A stretch of 64,000 nucleotides of DNA from Leptolyngbya sp. BL0902 (GTDB taxonomy: Bacteria; Cyanobacteriota; Cyanobacteriia; Phormidesmidales; Phormidesmidaceae), in the NCBI RefSeq assembly GCF_016403105.1, contig NZ_CP046155.1, positions 3,501,906-3,565,905 on the forward strand, in the 5' to 3' direction. The position numbers and the translations under genes are program-made. Positions 61,971-64,000 of the stretch are shown piece by piece. Under the pieces are notes generated by a model. That model did not search any database. It was not told the DNA's origin and saw nothing but the letters and a program-made list of their open reading frames with translations. Positions within the stretch are counted from its first letter, which is position 1; each line of letters opens with the position of its first letter.

Positions 61971-62144
61971 ATGGCCGAAACCATTCCCCTCCTCTGGCTA
62001 CCCATGTTTCTGCATTGCGTGATTGGCCTCGTTGCAGCCCAAGTGGCCTCCCGTAAGGGGTATGACCTCGGCCTTTGGCTGCTTTGGGGGCTTCTGGGCG
62101 GCACCATAGCCTTGATCGATGCCCTCCGGCGAACTTCGGTATGA
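61971..62144 (+). CDS. Small membrane peptide, 57 residues
   Basis: An ATG at 61971 opens 57 codons ending in TGA at 62142-62144; a GTG at 61965 in frame is an alternative start. The peptide has two hydrophobic stretches ('PLLWLPMFLHCVIGLVAAQV' and 'LGLWLLWGLLGGTIALIDAL') around 'SRKGYDLG', with basic residues at the turn and C-terminus. The pattern recalls small cyanobacterial membrane proteins with a 'KGY...GxxxGP' core. No clear ribosome-binding site, so support is modest. Confidence 0.5.
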   Translation: MAETIPLLWLPMFLHCVIGLVAAQVASRKGYDLGLWLLWGLLGGTIALIDALRRTSV

Positions 62145-62269
62145 ATCTTGCCGCCCTTGCCCAACTCTTGCGGGTGGGTGGGGGTATCCTGCGGGCCGCA
62201 GGCTGAGACCTATAGCAGGCGACATCGTGGGGGATGACCGTTGCCATACGGTGTCCCTCTGGGCTGGGG

Positions 62270-63295
62270 CTAATGATCGGGTCGCCGCTGCTCGCTTTCG
62301 CCGTGGTCTTTCAGGAGTTTGGCCAGTCGGTGGCGCATGAGGATGCCGGGTCGGTCGCTGGCCATGTGTTGTTCTTCCGCCAAGGAAAGAGGGGCGTCGT
62401 AGTCGGTGCCTTCCAAAATCACCCGGTCTTCTGATGTCACCTGACGATCAAAGGCGATGATGTCGGCGGCTTTGGCTTCGGTTTCGGTGTCGTTGCGGAG
62501 GCAGAACTGCACCACCTGGGAATGTTGATCATCGATGGGGGTGTAGGCGGTAAAAATCAGGTGAATCAAGCCATTGGGATACTCGATATGCAGGGTGCGG
62601 GCAAAGGGCATGTACCAGGTGCGGGTATTGGTGCGGATGGTCTTTTCGCCCTCAATGCCCAGGTTTTTCTTTTGTAGGTCGGGGTTTAGCACCTCTAGCC
62701 AGTGCTTCATGACAAAGCCAAAGCTGGTTTCCGTCACCTCATCAATCGGTGGCGGCTGGGGGTTGGCCATATCGCCCCAAGAACTGGCGTGGACAAAGTG
62801 CCCGTGGGCGCTGTCGAAGGAGTTTTCGATGGCGCGCAGACCACCGACCTGCCAAGGTTCATAGAATTCGTGGATAAACCGAAAGCTGGGGTCAGTAAAC
62901 TGAGGAATTTCAGGGATGGCCTGGAGCGGATTGTCATCGAGACAGACCCACACGTAGCCGTAGCGTTCTTGGCACAGGTAAGAGGGTACCTGATAGGTTT
63001 TGGGAATGGCCGTGCCCGGATCAATTTGGGGGACGGTGGTGCAAGTGCCCAGGGCATCGTAGGCCCAGCCGTGGTAGGGGCAGCGCACACAGCCGTTTTG
63101 CACAACGCCCTTCGATAACTGGGCCGAGCGATGGCAGCAGCGATCCGCTAGGGCCGCAGGTTGGCCCCCGTTGCCTAACCACAGCACCAAAGGTTGCCCC
63201 ATCAAGGTAAACGACTGGGGGCCCTGGAGCAGGTGATCCACGGGAATGACGGGATACCAAAAGCGGCGAAGAACGGGCTGCTGGGTCGTGAGCAT
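62270..63295 (-). CDS. Rieske-type ring-hydroxylating oxygenase (PaO/Tic55-like)
   Basis: 341 residues. The Rieske cluster ligands are in 'CCHRSAQLSKG' and 'CPYHGWAYD' (CxH...CxxH) at about 53-80. The mononuclear iron site is 'NSFDSAHGHFVH' near residue 160, with the Asp and two His of the facial triad. The C-terminal portion is the family's catalytic alpha fold. Plant and cyanobacterial relatives act on chlorophyll breakdown products (PaO) or cholines, but the substrate here cannot be told. No signal or membrane segment at the C-terminus. Divergent from the downstream spacer. Confidence 0.88.
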   Translation of the reverse strand: MLTTQQPVLRRFWYPVIPVDHLLQGPQSFTLMGQPLVLWLGNGGQPAALADRCCHRSAQLSKGVVQNGCVRCPYHGWAYDALGTCTTVPQIDPGTAIPKTYQVPSYLCQERYGYVWVCLDDNPLQAIPEIPQFTDPSFRFIHEFYEPWQVGGLRAIENSFDSAHGHFVHASSWGDMANPQPPPIDEVTETSFGFVMKHWLEVLNPDLQKKNLGIEGEKTIRTNTRTWYMPFARTLHIEYPNGLIHLIFTAYTPIDDQHSQVVQFCLRNDTETEAKAADIIAFDRQVTSEDRVILEGTDYDAPLSLAEEQHMASDRPGILMRHRLAKLLKDHGESEQRRPDH

Positions 63296-63873
63296 AGCGG
63301 CGGGGCAAATGGGAAAAATCAGGGGTAACTATGGGCCAAGGGCTCGCCGCAGGGTGCGAACCATGGGGATGTGATCGCGCCTAAACAGATGGGGATCATG
63401 CAGACCACAGACCACCCATCGGTTCTAAGGTCGAGCCCTGGGTCGTCCACCCCCACTTCTATGGACGTTAGGGGACAACCAGGGGGGCTTCCGTATCTTG
63501 GGCTACGCTTTTTTGCGTTGGGTCGTCATGGCTATTCTGGCAGAACCAAGACTGGCCGAGAATCGTGGGCAGGTTGGGTTCTCCTGTCGCGCTATCCAAC
63601 CCACGAAGTATCAAGACTTTTCAGTGTTGTGTCTGTTCTCCAATATTTTGCAGGCCCAATTTGGAATAAAGTCTAAACTTTCCTCCGATTGTCTGTAACC
63701 GTTGCCACACTAGAAAAAACCTAAGAAAAGCTTAGGGATCACCTCCTCTAGATCCAGTAAATTCAGCCTGCTTTTTCCTTCGCTTCCCATTCAAATTGGC
63801 CCTAGGGTCGGGCCTTCGCCTCATCCTAAATTAGCAATCTCCTCAGCCGCTACAACTAGGGACTAAGGCTGAA
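63296..63873. other. Intergenic region before a right-edge gene
   Basis: About 580 bp with no supported gene; short frames on the plus strand (63371-63698) lack ribosome-binding sites and family character. A small palindrome cctaag-aaaag-cttagg is at 63720-63736, without a T tract. The right part (63640-63780) is AT-rich and could hold the promoter of the gene that starts at 63874. Confidence 0.4.
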
Positions 63874-64000
63874 ATGATCAGCCTCAATTCTCAGATAACG
63901 CCGCCGCTGATGACTGGTGATCTAGGACGACAACACCAGATTGAAACCGCAAAAGTCCCTTCTCCGCAATATTTTGTTACATCGTTAGAGACTCTGTACA
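63874..64000 (+). CDS. Possible start of a gene cut by the right edge
   Basis: An ATG at 63874, preceded by an AAGG seven bases upstream, opens a frame of 42 codons without a stop to the end of the window. The peptide is polar ('MISLNSQITPPLMTGDLGRQ'). Too short to recognise; it may be a cytosolic N-terminal extension. The call rests only on the start context and open frame. Confidence 0.35.
   Translation, partial: MISLNSQITPPLMTGDLGRQHQIETAKVPSPQYFVTSLETLY

Noticed and set aside
63371-63698. Plus-strand frames after the Rieske oxygenase
   Set aside because: Overlapping short frames without ribosome-binding site or family character.

Overview
The window is a GC-rich chromosomal segment of a cyanobacterium, most like the Leptolyngbya/Phormidium-type non-heterocystous lineages. 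That lineage guess is inference from GC content and gene content, not from a marker tree. The cyanobacterial origin is well supported by petN (29-residue cytochrome b6f subunit), a BciB-type divinyl reductase, two GUN4-domain proteins, the ArgZ arginine dihydrolase, a probable Psb35, a glucosylglycerol-phosphate phosphatase and several small families known mainly from cyanobacteria (DUF1825-, DUF1815-, DUF3143- and DUF7219-like). I found no rRNA, tRNA, CRISPR array, transposase, integrase or prophage gene.

Layout. 1-4.1 kb: a large CBS-PAS-GAF hybrid histidine kinase and the start of a PAS protein cut by the left edge. 4.1-7.1 kb: the two formaldehyde-detoxification genes (fghA and frmA), separated by a DUF433/PIN-like toxin-antitoxin pair. 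7.4-11.7 kb: three exported proteins (a small secreted protein, a Tat-exported PhoX-like phosphatase and a collagen-like glycine-rich protein). 11.8-20.1 kb: ligA, a helix-hairpin-helix protein with a TM2 protein, a J-domain/TPR protein, a DUF1825 protein, a SpoIID-like protein and a MerR-VWA operon with a readable promoter. 20.6-31.3 kb: argZ, a DECD-box helicase, a diguanylate cyclase, bciB, a ROK kinase, stpA and a b561-like membrane protein. 31.4-41.2 kb: dusA, ftsH, an EamA transporter, a double GNAT, hypAB, rsmB, petN with a small partner gene, a membrane protein and clpP. 41.2-52.6 kb: many small cyanobacterial unknowns together with terC, a SWIM-finger protein, a YvcK-like protein, csbD, pgk, a Usp protein, J-domain/DUF3143 and YaaW proteins, and probable psb35. 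52.6-64 kb: a PgpH-like HD phosphodiesterase, a PGBD protein, the GUN4 pair, aroQ, a membrane glycosyltransferase, a 57-residue membrane peptide, a Rieske oxygenase, and a gene start cut by the right edge.

Most of this is ordinary core chromosome arranged in short transcription units, often convergent with nearly no spacer; two convergent pairs share a CTAG stop and one overlaps by 22 bp. The main themes are environmental sensing and second messengers (hybrid kinase, GGDEF cyclase, PgpH-like enzyme), photosynthesis and tetrapyrroles (petN, bciB, GUN4, probable psb35, Rieske oxygenase), nitrogen and phosphate use (argZ, phoX-like), salt acclimation (stpA) and envelope functions.

The most unusual signals are: a non-triplet heptanucleotide repeat inside hypB; the collagen-like exported protein with a cysteine cluster; two adjacent GUN4 proteins of very different size; two bilin-type GAF domains lacking the chromophore cysteine; a small transmembrane gene with an alanine/lysine repeat tail next to petN; and many short tandem duplications in spacers. 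I do not see one clear, large, undescribed system.
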